In this document: positions 18,596-27,910 of the stretch, in pieces | Position numbering within the stretch: the stretch's first letter is position 1 | How the letters are laid out: each line of letters begins with the position of its first letter | From: Flavobacterium ammonificans | Lineage (GTDB): Bacteria; Bacteroidota; Bacteroidia; Flavobacteriales; Flavobacteriaceae | DNA: 64,000 nt | Reading direction: 5' to 3' | Assembly (NCBI RefSeq): GCF_020886115.1 | Contig: NZ_AP025185.1 | Coordinates: forward strand, 620,001-684,000 | Notes under the pieces: model-generated | Database searches by the model: none | Seen by the model: the letters and a program-made list of their open reading frames with translations, nothing else | What the model was told of the DNA's origin: nothing | Program-made: the position numbers and the translations under genes

Positions 18596-19603
18596 ATGAG
18601 TTCAGAGAAAGAAGCCAAGTTAAAAGCGTTACAACTTACGCTGGATAAGCTAGACAAAACCTACGGAAAAGGAACTGTAATGAAAATGGGCGATAAAGCC
18701 GTTGAAGAAGTAGAAGTCATTTCTTCTGGATCGCTTGGTGTCGATTTAGCATTAGGTGTTGGTGGTTATCCAAAAGGCAGAATCATCGAAATCTACGGAC
18801 CAGAATCATCTGGTAAAACAACTTTGACATTGCACGCTATTGCCGAAGCGCAAAAAGCTGGTGGAATTGCTGCTTTTATTGATGCAGAACATGCTTTTGA
18901 TAGAAACTATGCAGAGAAATTAGGAGTTGATATTGAAAACTTAATTATTTCACAGCCTGATAATGGGGAACAAGCATTAGAAATTGCTGAAAACTTGATT
19001 CGTTCTGGAGCTATTGATATTGTGGTTATTGACTCGGTTGCAGCCTTGACTCCAAAAAGCGAAATTGAAGGCGAAATGGGAGATTCTAAAATGGGTCTTC
19101 ACGCGCGTTTGATGTCACAAGCACTACGTAAATTAACTGGTACAATTAGTAAAACACACTGTACTGTTTTCTTTATCAACCAGTTGAGAGAGAAAATCGG
19201 AGTAATGTTTGGTAATCCAGAAACTACAACGGGTGGAAACGCATTAAAGTTCTATGCTTCAGTTCGTTTGGATATTCGTCGTTCGTCTCAAATTAAAGAT
19301 GGCGAAAACGTAATTGGAAATAGAACCAAAGTGAAAGTGGTAAAAAACAAAGTGGCACCACCATTTAGAACTGCTGAATTTGACATTATGTATGGCGAAG
19401 GGGTGTCTAAAACAGGTGAAATCTTAGATTTGGCTGTTGAATTTGAAATCATCAAAAAATCAGGTTCGTGGTTCAGTTATGGTGATACTAAATTAGGTCA
19501 AGGACGTGATGCAGTTAAAGCCTTAATCAAAGACAACCCAGAATTAGCTGATGAATTAGAAGAAAAAATCAAATCGCAAATCAAAGAATTAGCGGCTGAG
19601 TAA
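18596..19603 (+). CDS. recA: Recombinase RecA
   Basis: 335 residues, the usual length. It binds single-stranded DNA, uses ATP for strand exchange in homologous recombination and promotes the SOS response where LexA exists. Walker A GPESSGKT is at residues 68-75, followed by the IDAEHAFD segment, the Walker B region [15 protein letters not shown], the loop [15 protein letters not shown] and [19 protein letters not shown], all canonical. The C-terminal tail is acidic and Lys/Glu rich. It is monocistronic on the plus strand, with a strong hairpin terminator right after the stop codon that is shared with the convergent acyltransferase gene. Confidence 0.98.
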   Translation: MSSEKEAKLKALQLTLDKLDKTYGKGTVMKMGDKAVEEVEVISSGSLGVDLALGVGGYPKGRIIEIYGPESSGKTTLTLHAIAEAQKAGGIAAFIDAEHAFDRNYAEKLGVDIENLIISQPDNGEQALEIAENLIRSGAIDIVVIDSVAALTPKSEIEGEMGDSKMGLHARLMSQALRKLTGTISKTHCTVFFINQLREKIGVMFGNPETTTGGNALKFYASVRLDIRRSSQIKDGENVIGNRTKVKVVKNKVAPPFRTAEFDIMYGEGVSKTGEILDLAVEFEIIKKSGSWFSYGDTKLGQGRDAVKALIKDNPELADELEEKIKSQIKELAAE

Positions 19604-19622
19604 ATTTTCTTCCACACACACA

Positions 19623-19657
19623 AAAAACCGCAAGTACTTGAATTACTTGCGGTTTTT
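19623..19657. terminator. Bidirectional intrinsic terminator between recA and the acyltransferase
   Basis: A 14-bp perfect stem (AAAAACCGCAAGTA at 19623-19636 with its complement at 19644-19657) closes a 7-nt loop. A-runs and T-runs on both sides allow termination in both directions. The right arm abuts the stop codon of the minus-strand gene. Confidence 0.9.
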
Positions 19658-20407
19658 TTATGCTATTGTATTATCAAAAGTTACTAATTGGTTGTAAATA
19701 ATTTGATAAACTTCATCTTTAATCGCTTTTCTGTCGTCTAGGGTTTTACCTTTTGTCTCTATGTGTGAGTGGATTTTTACCCTCATTAATCCGGGACTTC
19801 CGCTAAAAAAAGTATAGGACAATCGTTTTTTGTTGTCGCCAAAAGAAATAGGAACAATCGGGATTTGATGTTCAATGGCTAATCGGAAAGCACCATCTTT
19901 AAATTTGTCCAGTACAATCGACTCGTCATAAGGAACTCCCCCTTCTGGAAAAATACAAACACTCAATCCTCTATTCAATCTTTTTTGTGCACTTTCATAT
20001 ACCGCTCTTCTGCTTTCGGCATTATTTCTATCTACTAAAATGCAGGTTCTCTTGTAAAAAAATCCAAACAACGGAATTGAAGCCAATTCTTTTTTTCCTA
20101 CAAACACAAAAGGACGATCTACTACGGCCAACATCAACATAATATCGGTCATCGAAGTATGATTGGCCACAATCATATAGCTTTTGTTGGGTACTAGCTT
20201 CTCGATGGTTTCCACTTTATAATAAAAACCCATGCTAAACAATATGAACTTGCCCCAAATTCTTGCTAATGCAAAAAAATAGTTATAGCCGCGCTCTGAT
20301 ACTATTGACAATAACAATAATGGCAACATCACCAATATAGGAAAGGCGATCATGATGTAAAACCATATGCGCCACAGCAACCAAAATAGCATTTTAATTC
20401 CTCTCAT
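19658..20407 (-). CDS. 1-acyl-sn-glycerol-3-phosphate acyltransferase (PlsC family)
   Basis: A membrane acyltransferase that would acylate lysophosphatidic acid or a related lysolipid. The catalytic motif NHTSMTD (HX4D) and the substrate motif FPEGG are present, after an N-terminal hydrophobic helix (MLFWLLWRIWFYIMIAFPIL). The open frame reaches 20485, but a -7 box (TACATTTG, minus strand, 20421-20414) lies just before the ATG at 20407, so I use 20407. The ATG at 20392 (MLFWLLW) is an equally good start and looks more like homologues. It converges on recA with a shared terminator. Confidence 0.85.
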   Translation of the reverse strand: MRGIKMLFWLLWRIWFYIMIAFPILVMLPLLLLSIVSERGYNYFFALARIWGKFILFSMGFYYKVETIEKLVPNKSYMIVANHTSMTDIMLMLAVVDRPFVFVGKKELASIPLFGFFYKRTCILVDRNNAESRRAVYESAQKRLNRGLSVCIFPEGGVPYDESIVLDKFKDGAFRLAIEHQIPIVPISFGDNKKRLSYTFFSGSPGLMRVKIHSHIETKGKTLDDRKAIKDEVYQIIYNQLVTFDNTIA

Positions 20408-20549
20408 AGTTGCCAAATGTATGAAATGGAACTGCATTTTGAAAATATAATTGAATTCATTGTAATTCCGTTTTATTTCTATCATTATACAGAGAGTTGT
20501 TTTTATTCCAAAGCCACATTTTTTTAAAATGATGATTTTTACAATAAAT

Positions 20550-20570
20550 ATTTATTGATTATCAATAAAT
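20550..20570. promoter_or_regulatory. 21-bp palindrome, probable operator of the YozG-like regulator
   Basis: TTTATTGAT, one T, then ATCAATAAA form a perfect palindrome at 20551-20569, extended by one A:T pair on each side. It sits 4 bp before the -7 box at 20574 and covers the spacer and -33 area. A small HTH protein is encoded downstream in the same operon, so autoregulation is the simplest reading. This is inference. Confidence 0.5.
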
Positions 20571-20573
20571 TTA

Positions 20574-20581
20574 TATCTTTG
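20574..20581 (+). promoter_or_regulatory. -7 box of the DUF2975/HTH operon
   Basis: TATCTTTG matches TAnnTTTG exactly, 26 bp before the ATG at 20608. A TTG at 20555-20557 inside the palindrome is at a spacing of 16 bp. Confidence 0.55.
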
Positions 20582-20607
20582 TTGGTATAATTTAAAATTT
20601 ACTAATT

Positions 20608-21144
20608 ATGAAAAAAAACAATACTACTGTTTTAAAAGGCTTACATATTGCTTCTTGGATCATTTTTATCGGACTTTGTATTGAAGCGGGTGCGCTACTC
20701 TTTAATTTTGTTTTTACCTTATTCCAACCCCTAGCAACACAAAATGTTTACAACGGATTAGATCTTTCTGTATTATATGAAAAAGAATTTCCTCACTTTG
20801 TGGGAATAATGAGTTGTATCGTTATTTTAGCATTTATGAAATCCTACTTGTTTTATTTGGTGGTAAAACTATTTACTCAATTAAACATCGTTGCTCCATT
20901 TAGCGTCGAAATTGCCAAAATCATAGAAAAAATTAGTTACGAAGCTTTTTCAATAGCAATGCTGAGTATAATTACGAAACAATACGCTAAAAGACTGATT
21001 CAAAAGGGATACGAACTAAGTGATACAAGTGCGTATTGGAACGATACCGCGGCATTTTTAATGATGGCGGCCATTGTGTATGTCATATCACAAATATTCA
21101 AAAGAGGGATTGAATTACAACAAGAAAACGACCTAACAATTTAA
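20608..21144 (+). CDS. DUF2975-like membrane protein
   Basis: 178 residues with four hydrophobic helices (about residues 12-35, 65-90, 112-130 and 145-165), an inner-membrane layout. The length and the pairing with a tiny Xre-type HTH gene only 3 bp downstream match DUF2975 membrane proteins, which usually sit next to a YozG-like regulator. No enzymatic motif is visible and the role is unknown. A signalling function in which the membrane protein affects the HTH protein is suggested by the conserved pairing. Confidence 0.75.
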   Translation: MKKNNTTVLKGLHIASWIIFIGLCIEAGALLFNFVFTLFQPLATQNVYNGLDLSVLYEKEFPHFVGIMSCIVILAFMKSYLFYLVVKLFTQLNIVAPFSVEIAKIIEKISYEAFSIAMLSIITKQYAKRLIQKGYELSDTSAYWNDTAAFLMMAAIVYVISQIFKRGIELQQENDLTI

Positions 21145-21147
21145 AGG

Positions 21148-21357
21148 ATGGCAATTATCGTAAACTTAGATGTAATGATGGCAAAACGCAAAATATCATT
21201 AAACGAATTGTCAGAAAAAGTAGAACTGACTTTGGCCAATCTTTCCATCTTAAAAACTGGAAAAGCAAAAGCGATTCGGTTCAGCACCTTAGCCGCTATT
21301 TGCGCCGCTTTAGACTGTCAACCAGGTGACATTTTAGAATATACCGCTGACAAGTAA
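21148..21357 (+). CDS. YozG-like Xre/Cro-type transcriptional regulator
   Basis: 69 residues forming almost exactly one Cro/C1 helix-turn-helix domain: MMAKRKISLNELSEKVELTLANLSILKTG covers helices 1-3, and the tail LAAICAALDCQPGDILEY is typical of the YozG group. It starts 3 bp after the DUF2975 gene, so the two are co-expressed. The perfect palindrome at 20550-20570 in the operon promoter is its likely binding site. Confidence 0.88.
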   Translation: MAIIVNLDVMMAKRKISLNELSEKVELTLANLSILKTGKAKAIRFSTLAAICAALDCQPGDILEYTADK

Positions 21358-21386
21358 TAACGTGCCTTATAAAGATTATTTATATC

Positions 21387-21416
21387 AAAAAAGCACTACT
21401 CTCGTAGTGCTTTTTT
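21387..21416. terminator. Bidirectional terminator between the HTH gene and the EnvC-like gene
   Basis: AAAAAAGCACTA (21387-21398), a 6-nt loop, then TAGTGCTTTTTT (21405-21416): a 12-bp perfect stem that provides a U-tract in both directions between two convergent genes. Confidence 0.88.
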
Positions 21417-21422
21417 TATTTA

Positions 21423-22796
21423 TTAATTCGACAACCAACCCGCAGGATTAATGTACGAAGTGTTTTGATATATCAAGAATTTAAGCACTGTTTTACCTGT
21501 TTCTCCATTGGAACGAATGCGCCCTAAAGCTTGTTTTCTAGTTACTTTATCTCCAGTACTCACATTTACTGAGCTTAAGTTTTGATACACAGTAAAATAA
21601 TCGCCGTGCTGAATCATTACTGCCTTAGTTACTTTTGTTAAATCAAAAACACTAGTTACTACGCCATCAAAAACGGCTCTTGCAGTAGCACCTTGATCGG
21701 TGGTGATTTCCACACCACTATTATGTACCATAAGCGATTTGTATACTGGATGTGCTTGATTTCCAAACCCTAAAGTAATTTTGCCTCGTTCTACAGGATA
21801 TGGCAATCTTCCTTTGTTAGCTCTAAAGTTATCGGCTACAATTTTTGCTTCGGGTGTTAAGTCAATTTTTGTAGACGAAATTGGTTTCTTAGCTTCTTCT
21901 TCCGGTTCTTCTTCCACTACAGCTTTAGCCACCGTTTTGATGGTTTTGCCGCTTTTGTTAGCATTCGCTAATTCTTTTGCAGCGGCAGCAGCAGCTGCTT
22001 TCTTTTCTTTGGCTGCAGCAGTAGCGGCAGCTTTTTGTTTTGCACGCTCAGCAGCAGCCTTTCTATTAGCTTCAGCAATAGCTTGACGAATCAAACGGTC
22101 TATTTGCTTATCAATATTGCGCGCTTCTTGTTGTTTTTTCTTGATGTCGTTTGCAATCTTATTCTTGTCTTTCTTAATTGAATTAACTATTTTTTCTTGT
22201 TCTTTCTTTTCTTGCTCTAAAGACAAACGCTCTTTTTCTTTCTCCTCGATTAATTTTTGTTTAGCCGTTTTCTGAACTTCTAGTTTTTGATTGTAGACCG
22301 ATAGTTCTTTTGACTTCACATTAATTTCCTCGCCCTGGATTTTTCTGAAACTAGTATATTGTTTCATGTATTGCAAGCGTTTGTAAGCTTGTTGGAAATT
22401 TTTAGACGATAATAAAAACATCGCCCTGCTCTCTTCTGAACGGCTTTTATACGACTTAACAATCATTTTAGCATAATCTTCTTTAAGTACCTTGAGTTCT
22501 TTCTTAAGCTTGTTGATTTCCACCTGATTGATGTACATATCGTTACTCAACAACTTCGCTTGTTTTTCTGTGGTCTTGATCAAGTTCTCTTTCAGCGCTA
22601 TTTTTTTCTCTTGAATAGCCATGACACTCACCGCTGATTTTTCTTTTTTCTTAACGGATTGCAAGAGTCTTTCATTCTCTTTAATTTCTTGCTGAATTTG
22701 AGCTTTTCGTTGTTCTAACTTCTCTTGTTGCGAGTCTTGGCTCCAAACTAATGAAGTAGCGCAAACAAAAAATAAACTGAGGAGAAATTTTGACAT
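21423..22796 (-). CDS. EnvC-like murein hydrolase activator (degenerate M23/LytM domain)
   Basis: 457 residues: signal peptide (ends LVWSQ), a long Lys/Glu/Gln coiled coil from about 20 to 260, an Ala-rich segment (250-300), and a C-terminal LytM/M23 domain from about 335. Active M23 enzymes use HxxxD and HxH zinc ligands. Here the corresponding places read HNSGVEI, HGDYFTVYQNL and VLKFLIY, so the Asp is Glu and both later His residues are missing. That is the EnvC state, a periplasmic activator of amidases in cell division rather than an enzyme. It is the last gene of a leftward cluster, 21 bp after the DUF4292 gene. Confidence 0.88.
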   Translation of the reverse strand: MSKFLLSLFFVCATSLVWSQDSQQEKLEQRKAQIQQEIKENERLLQSVKKKEKSAVSVMAIQEKKIALKENLIKTTEKQAKLLSNDMYINQVEINKLKKELKVLKEDYAKMIVKSYKSRSEESRAMFLLSSKNFQQAYKRLQYMKQYTSFRKIQGEEINVKSKELSVYNQKLEVQKTAKQKLIEEKEKERLSLEQEKKEQEKIVNSIKKDKNKIANDIKKKQQEARNIDKQIDRLIRQAIAEANRKAAAERAKQKAAATAAAKEKKAAAAAAAKELANANKSGKTIKTVAKAVVEEEPEEEAKKPISSTKIDLTPEAKIVADNFRANKGRLPYPVERGKITLGFGNQAHPVYKSLMVHNSGVEITTDQGATARAVFDGVVTSVFDLTKVTKAVMIQHGDYFTVYQNLSSVNVSTGDKVTRKQALGRIRSNGETGKTVLKFLIYQNTSYINPAGWLSN

Positions 22797-22817
22797 GATA
22801 GAAGGTTTTTTGCAAAT

Positions 22818-23597
22818 TTACTTAATTAAAATTCTTTTATAGCCATTTGGAATACTATACGGGTAAGAAAGTGCTTCGTTAAAAGTAACTGTGGTGTAAT
22901 TTAAACTAATTTCTGTTTTTTCTTTGGCTTGTAAAGCATGGATTAAAACGGATAAAGGAAGCGTTCCTTCATTAAAACTAGTCTGGTTGGCATAGCTCAC
23001 ATTAATCATTCTATCTTGCTCTGGCTGAGCAATAGCCTGTCCTTGTATTCTGAAATTCTCTTGATCCAAAATGAAAGATTTCAAGGTCTTTCCTGCTTGC
23101 AAATCAGTCAATTCATACCCTTGATCCACTTTGGCTAAAGCGTATTTTCCTTGTTGTAAATTATCAAATGCTTGGCCTAACAACATATTCTGAATTTTAG
23201 AAAAATCCAAATCGGTTCCCAACCATTGTGTTAAACCACTGAAATCGCCTTCAAAATAGGTTCCGTTCATTTTTTCGTAATAACTTACAGATGAGGGGGT
23301 AATTAAGGCTTTCGCCATTGTGATTCCTAAGAAGCGAATGCTAACTAAAATTTGCTCGTCTTTCTTAATTTTAATTTCTGCCGTTACGTTTTGTGTTTGC
23401 TTTTCATCTGAAAAACGCACATTCGATTTGATATAAACAGTCTCAAAGTTGGTTATGTTGTTATAATGATTGGCTATAATATCCTCTGCCGAAACTTCTT
23501 TAGTTGAAGTAACTTCAGGCACTGTTGTCACGGCAGCTTGTTTAGTTTTACAAGACGCCAACAACGTTAAAAACACCAATAGTATGACCTTTCTCAT
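22818..23597 (-). CDS. DUF4292 lipoprotein
   Basis: 259 residues with a lipoprotein signal (LTLLASCKTK, lipidated Cys16). The body is beta-rich and of the DUF4292 type, related in fold to LolA/LolB-like carriers, with VSIRFLGITMAKALITPSSVSYYEK as the central stretch. Its ATG overlaps the stop of the upstream TPR gene (ATGA), so the two are translationally coupled. Such a protein next to an EnvC-like activator suggests an outer-membrane or envelope-assembly role. The exact function is unknown. Confidence 0.82.
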   Translation of the reverse strand: MRKVILLVFLTLLASCKTKQAAVTTVPEVTSTKEVSAEDIIANHYNNITNFETVYIKSNVRFSDEKQTQNVTAEIKIKKDEQILVSIRFLGITMAKALITPSSVSYYEKMNGTYFEGDFSGLTQWLGTDLDFSKIQNMLLGQAFDNLQQGKYALAKVDQGYELTDLQAGKTLKSFILDQENFRIQGQAIAQPEQDRMINVSYANQTSFNEGTLPLSVLIHALQAKEKTEISLNYTTVTFNEALSYPYSIPNGYKRILIK

Positions 23598-24793
23598 TTC
23601 TTTTTCTGCTGTATTAATTGATTTGCTTTCGCAAAAAAGCTGTCTTTTTTCTTAAAGTCGCCCAAACCATTATAGGCTTCCGCCAATTGCAAATTAAAAT
23701 TGATTTCCAAATCCAAATCGTCTATTACAAAATCCAAACCGGTTTCTAATGCTTCCTTCGCTTTATTAAATTGGCGCATTTGATTGTTGGCTAAGCCAAA
23801 ATAAAAATAAAAATACGCCTGAGAAGGATACAATTCCGTTCCTTCTTCTGCTTTCTTTGCTAGTTTTTGAAACTGTTTAGCCGTTGTATAGGCTTGAAGC
23901 AAAAGCAAATTAGTTTCCACTATTCCAACTTCTTTTTGAAGTGCCAATTCATAAAAACGAATCGCTTTCTCTGAATTGTTTTTATTTTGATAGAACTTCC
24001 CAATAGCTTGTGCAACGTTGACTTCTTTATCTGAATCGAAAACTGAAATTGCATTTTCCAAAGCGCCTTCATATTGCGGATTAGTATATGCAAAAATCAA
24101 AAATTCATTGACCACCCGGTGCTTAACAGCATTAGGAATCTGGGCGTTTGCCAAAATACTATTCATCGTTTGAACCGCTTGGTTTCCGTCATTGGCATCC
24201 AAATAATTCTTAAAATCAGACAACTCTTTCCAGTCCGAAGATTGATTTTTGGTCGCCAAAAGAATTTGATTTTTAAACTGCGTGCGCTCTTGTGACTTAC
24301 CGTATTTAGCATTCATCTCCCCTATCAAAGTCAATGCTTTTTCTAATTGATTGGTTGCCATATACAACGGAATCAAATCGTCTTTATTACGCTCGTCAAA
24401 CAAAATCAGTTGTTGTACCGCAGTCATCGCACGTTCGTAATTCTTCGTTTGAAAACTCAAGTCATAGATTCCTGTCCAAAACCATTTGTTTTTCGGCTCA
24501 ATTTGGGATGCTTTTAGAAACGCTTGATACGCGTTTTCGTATTGCTTTAAAGCCAAATAGTTTTTGCCTAATTCAAAATGAACTGTCGCATTATTGGGTT
24601 GGCTCACCAAACATTTCTCCAAAGCCACAATCGCTTTGTCGTAATTCTCAATTCCTTTTTGCAACAAGGATTCGTAAAAGGAATCCTGAAATTCATCCGA
24701 GACCATAGCAATTTCTTCAGGTTCTGTTTGCGTCCATCCCGAAAGCGGAAGAAACAGAGTGATACAGAAAAGTACTATCGTCTTTGTGTTCAT
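23594..24793 (-). CDS. Exported tetratricopeptide-repeat protein
   Basis: 399 residues: signal peptide (ends GWTQ), then about eight to ten TPR-like helix pairs. Clear examples are ATVHFELGKNYLALKQYENAYQAF, NKWFWTGIYDLSFQTKNYERAM and EKAIRFYELALQKEV. It is likely a periplasmic scaffold. It lies 7 bp downstream of the nucleotidyltransferase gene and overlaps the DUF4292 lipoprotein start by 4 bp. No catalytic domain is visible. Confidence 0.85.
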   Translation of the reverse strand: MNTKTIVLFCITLFLPLSGWTQTEPEEIAMVSDEFQDSFYESLLQKGIENYDKAIVALEKCLVSQPNNATVHFELGKNYLALKQYENAYQAFLKASQIEPKNKWFWTGIYDLSFQTKNYERAMTAVQQLILFDERNKDDLIPLYMATNQLEKALTLIGEMNAKYGKSQERTQFKNQILLATKNQSSDWKELSDFKNYLDANDGNQAVQTMNSILANAQIPNAVKHRVVNEFLIFAYTNPQYEGALENAISVFDSDKEVNVAQAIGKFYQNKNNSEKAIRFYELALQKEVGIVETNLLLLQAYTTAKQFQKLAKKAEEGTELYPSQAYFYFYFGLANNQMRQFNKAKEALETGLDFVIDDLDLEINFNLQLAEAYNGLGDFKKKDSFFAKANQLIQQKKK

Positions 24794-24800
24794 ATTGTTT

Positions 24801-25811
24801 TTATTCTAAAACTGAATAATCTCCGATGCTGATGCTGGTAAAATTCCCGTCAAAACTCGCGTGATTTCCAATCATCGCATTGTCTAAATTGGCATTTTTA
24901 ATATGCGAATGCGTTTGTACCAAACTGTTTTTAATCGTGCTATTAACAACGTGACATCCTTTCCCTAAAGACACATTAGGTCCAACAGTAGCGTTAATCA
25001 ACACCACATCTTCACCAATATAACAAGGCGGAATAATCGTAGAATTCTCCGATTTTACTCCATAATCTACCAAATGTTCTCCGTCATTGTGCAAAAATCC
25101 TAACATTCTAGAATTGGTTTCTACCGTTACATCTTTGTTACCGCAATCCATCCACTCAGCCACTTCTCCTGGAACAAATTTCATGCCTTTCGCCATCATT
25201 TGTTTGATTCCGTCGTTGATTTGGTATTCACCTCCGTGAATGATATTATTGTCTAACACCAATTGCAATTCATTTTTCAACACCGCCACATCTTTGAAAT
25301 AGTAAATTCCAATTACGGCTAAATCGGAAACAAATTCTTTTGGTTTTTCAACCAATTCGACGATTTCATTGGCTTCGTTCAAGTTTATTACACCAAAGGC
25401 TTCTGGTTGATCTACTTGTTTTACCCAAATCACGCTATCGGCATTTTGATCCAAATCAAAATCGGCACGAATTAAGGTGTCCGCATAAGCAATAACCGCT
25501 GGGCCGCTCAAAGAATCTTTGGCACACATAATGGCGTGACCTGTTCCCAAAGCTTCATTTTGGTAATATATCGTTCCTTTAGTACCTAATTTTTCAGCAA
25601 TAGCAATCAAATCGGCTTCAACTTGCTTACCAAAACTTTCGTGGATAATAAAAGCAATTTCTTCAATCTCTTGGTTCAACACCCCCGCAATATCTTCCAC
25701 CAAACGGTGAACTATTGGTTTTCCAGCAACAGGAATTAACGGTTTAGGAATGGTCAATGTGTGTGGGCGAAGACGAGAACCTCGTCCTGCCATTGGTACT
25801 ATTATTTTCAT
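24801..25811 (-). CDS. Sugar-phosphate nucleotidyltransferase with C-terminal hexapeptide domain
   Basis: 336 residues. The N-terminal pyrophosphorylase signature is KIIVPMAGRGSRLRPHTLTIPKPLIPVAGKP-like (G-x-G-x-R and the PKPL loop), with GTGHAIMCAKD and YADTLI in the catalytic core. It would transfer a nucleotidyl group from NTP to a sugar 1-phosphate. The C-terminal 80 residues (VVLINATVGPNVSLGKGCHVVNSTIKNS) form left-handed beta-helix repeats. The substrate cannot be read from sequence; glucose-1-phosphate thymidylyl- or uridylyltransferase is most likely. It heads a tight leftward cluster and is separated from dut by a C-rich inverted repeat. Confidence 0.85.
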   Translation of the reverse strand: MKIIVPMAGRGSRLRPHTLTIPKPLIPVAGKPIVHRLVEDIAGVLNQEIEEIAFIIHESFGKQVEADLIAIAEKLGTKGTIYYQNEALGTGHAIMCAKDSLSGPAVIAYADTLIRADFDLDQNADSVIWVKQVDQPEAFGVINLNEANEIVELVEKPKEFVSDLAVIGIYYFKDVAVLKNELQLVLDNNIIHGGEYQINDGIKQMMAKGMKFVPGEVAEWMDCGNKDVTVETNSRMLGFLHNDGEHLVDYGVKSENSTIIPPCYIGEDVVLINATVGPNVSLGKGCHVVNSTIKNSLVQTHSHIKNANLDNAMIGNHASFDGNFTSISIGDYSVLE

Positions 25812-25814
25812 GTT

Positions 25815-25922
25815 AGCCCCCTAACCCCCGAAGGGGGAATTCCTATTAGGGGTAAATAGGATTTTAAAAATTAATTGTTTTTTGTCGAATTTTTCTGTTC
25901 CCCCTATGGGGGTTAGGGGGCT
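25815..25922. repeat. C-rich inverted-repeat element filling the gap before dut
   Basis: Two 25-nt arms, 25815-25839 and 25898-25922, are inverted copies with 23 of 25 positions equal. Each starts AGCCCCCTAACCCCC and is itself a small hairpin (CCCCC, 2 nt, AGGGGG). They enclose 58 bp of AT-rich DNA. The right arm runs into the dut stop codon, so the element fills almost the whole intergenic space. Similar C-rich palindromes are scattered in Flavobacterium genomes. It may be a REP/MITE-like element and may also act on RNA stability or termination. Confidence 0.75.
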
Positions 25923-26356
25923 TACTTCACCCCAGTACTACCAAATCCGCCTTCGCCTCTAAAGGTTTCAGACAGTTCCTGAACTTCAATCCATTCGGCA
26001 CGTTCGTGCTTGGCAATGATTAATTGAGCAATGCGTTCGCCGTTTTCAATTACAAAATCCTCATTGGATAGATTTACTAATATCACTCCTATTTCTCCTC
26101 TGTAATCGGCATCGACTGTTCCTGGCGAATTGAGTACTGTAATTCCTTTTTTGATAGCCAAGCCACTTCTTGGACGAACCTGAGCTTCGTAACCAATCGG
26201 CAACTCAATAAACAAGCCTGTTTTTACAATAACTCGCCCCAAAGGAGCTAAGGTGATGGGAGCGTCTAAATCGGCTCTTAAATCCATTCCAGCCGAAGCA
26301 ATCGTTTCGTAATTAGGCAACGGATGTTGCGACTTATTGATGATTTTTATAGTCAT
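25922..26356 (-). CDS. dut: dUTP diphosphatase
   Basis: 144 residues from the ATG at 26356; the frame runs further upstream, but that part overlaps the flippase and is unlike the family. It hydrolyses dUTP to dUMP and pyrophosphate, keeping uracil out of DNA. The trimeric dUTPase motifs are all present: [36 protein letters not shown] and the C-terminal [10 protein letters not shown]-loop-like lid. Its start lies 1 bp after the flippase stop. Confidence 0.96.
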   Translation of the reverse strand: MTIKIINKSQHPLPNYETIASAGMDLRADLDAPITLAPLGRVIVKTGLFIELPIGYEAQVRPRSGLAIKKGITVLNSPGTVDADYRGEIGVILVNLSNEDFVIENGERIAQLIIAKHERAEWIEVQELSETFRGEGGFGSTGVK

Positions 26357-26357
26357 T

Positions 26358-27821
26358 TTATTTTTTTCGTTTAATAATAGAGAGTATGGTTGCTTTTTCG
26401 TTGTGGTATACAAAATATACAAATACCAACAATAAAGAGATTCCTATAAAATAGTTCTCTCGGAATCCGTAAAAAGAAATAGCAGAGAATACAATCGACA
26501 AGCCCAAATAGCCGCCAATCTTTTCCATATCATACGGAATTGGATAATACCGATTTCCCAATACATAAGAAATTAACATCATGCTTCCATACGCCACAAT
26601 GGTTGCGATAGCTGAGCCGTAATAGCTGAATTTTGGAATTAAAAGGTAATTCAGCACCAAAGTCAAAACAGCTCCTACAATCGAAATATAGGCGCCCATT
26701 TTAGTTCTGTCAGTTAGTTTATACCAAACCGAAAGATTGTTGTAAATCCCTAAAAAGAAATTAGCCAAAATAATCAACGGCACCACTTTCATGGCTTCCC
26801 AATAGGATTTGTCATCCAAAAGCAAAAACTTCAATACATCGGCAAAAACGATTACACCCAACAAAATCAAAGAACCAAAAATCACAAAATATTTGGTAAT
26901 CATGGCGTAGGTTTGTGGCGCGTTTTCATTTTTAGAATGACTGAAAAAGAAGGGTTCAATTCCCAATCGGAATGCTGTGGCAAACAACACCATAAACAAT
27001 CCTAGTTTATAACAAGCTGAATAGGCTCCAACTTCCGACTTAGCAACGCTTTCTGGCAACCAATATCCCAACAGAATTTTATCGAAATGTTCATTGACTG
27101 CAAAGGCAATTCCAGCAACCAAAATAGGCAATCCGTAACGCATCATCTTTTTCCAAAGTGCCACATCAAATTTTCGCGTTAAGAAAAGATAATTGGGTGA
27201 TAACACAACTAAAGTTAATAAGCTTGCTGCTAAATTAGAAACGAAAATATAACCTATCTCATAATTGGCAACATACAAATTCCCAATAAATGAATTAGGA
27301 CTTGAAGCGGCAATTTTTGGTAAAAGCAATAAGAAGAAAAGGTTCAATGCCAAATTAACGGCTACATTTCCAATTTTTATAACCGCATACAACATCGGTT
27401 TTTGGTTGGCGCGCAACTTCGAAAAAGGCACAATCACTAAGGCATCTAACACCAAAATCCAAATAGCATAAGTAATATACTGCACATCAACATTAGCCAA
27501 TGAAGCTAAAGTGCCTCTGAAAATTAAAGCCCCAAAAATAAAAATAATGGAGGACCAAAAAATAGAAATGGTCGAAGTAGCAATCACATTTTCTTTATCG
27601 GTCTCCGAATTATAGAATCGGAAAAAAGCCGTTTCCATTCCGTACGACAATACCACGTTGAAAAAAACCATCCATGAAAGCACAATAGAAACTTCTCCAT
27701 ACTCACCTGTAGGCAAGATTCCGGTGTACAAACGCACAAGTAAAAAACTCAGCATTCGCGGTAAAACCGTTGCTAATCCATAGATTGCGGTTTGTTTGAA
27801 AAGACTTTTATATAATCCCAA
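26358..27821 (-). CDS. Polysaccharide flippase-like membrane protein (MATE/Wzx superfamily)
   Basis: 487 residues with 12-14 hydrophobic helices, starting [25 protein letters not shown], the typical beginning of oligosaccharide flippases of the MVF/Wzx type. It would move lipid-linked glycan across the inner membrane. The start is a TTG at 27821, and a -7 box 28 bp upstream supports it. The dut start follows after 1 bp. Which glycan it moves is not visible here. Confidence 0.88.
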   Translation of the reverse strand: MGLYKSLFKQTAIYGLATVLPRMLSFLLVRLYTGILPTGEYGEVSIVLSWMVFFNVVLSYGMETAFFRFYNSETDKENVIATSTISIFWSSIIFIFGALIFRGTLASLANVDVQYITYAIWILVLDALVIVPFSKLRANQKPMLYAVIKIGNVAVNLALNLFFLLLLPKIAASSPNSFIGNLYVANYEIGYIFVSNLAASLLTLVVLSPNYLFLTRKFDVALWKKMMRYGLPILVAGIAFAVNEHFDKILLGYWLPESVAKSEVGAYSACYKLGLFMVLFATAFRLGIEPFFFSHSKNENAPQTYAMITKYFVIFGSLILLGVIVFADVLKFLLLDDKSYWEAMKVVPLIILANFFLGIYNNLSVWYKLTDRTKMGAYISIVGAVLTLVLNYLLIPKFSYYGSAIATIVAYGSMMLISYVLGNRYYPIPYDMEKIGGYLGLSIVFSAISFYGFRENYFIGISLLLVFVYFVYHNEKATILSIIKRKK

Positions 27822-27849
27822 GTTGGTCTGGTTTAGGTTTTGATAAAAA

Positions 27850-27857
27850 CAAAAATA
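27850..27857 (-). promoter_or_regulatory. -7 box upstream of the flippase-dut operon
   Basis: The minus strand reads TATTTTTG, matching TAnnTTTG, 28 bp before the TTG start at 27821. No clear -33 TTTG is present. Confidence 0.4.
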
Positions 27858-27910
27858 ACGAATTCTTTGGTTTAATTCGGGTTTTGAAATTGGTTTTGTT
27901 AACAGCTTTT

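Noticed and set aside
21781..22086. Plus-strand Ala-rich small protein
   Set aside because: It is antisense to the Ala/Lys-rich segment of the EnvC-like gene.
25815..25922. Insertion sequence
   Set aside because: The arms are inverted, but the 58-bp interior cannot encode a transposase and no target duplication is visible.
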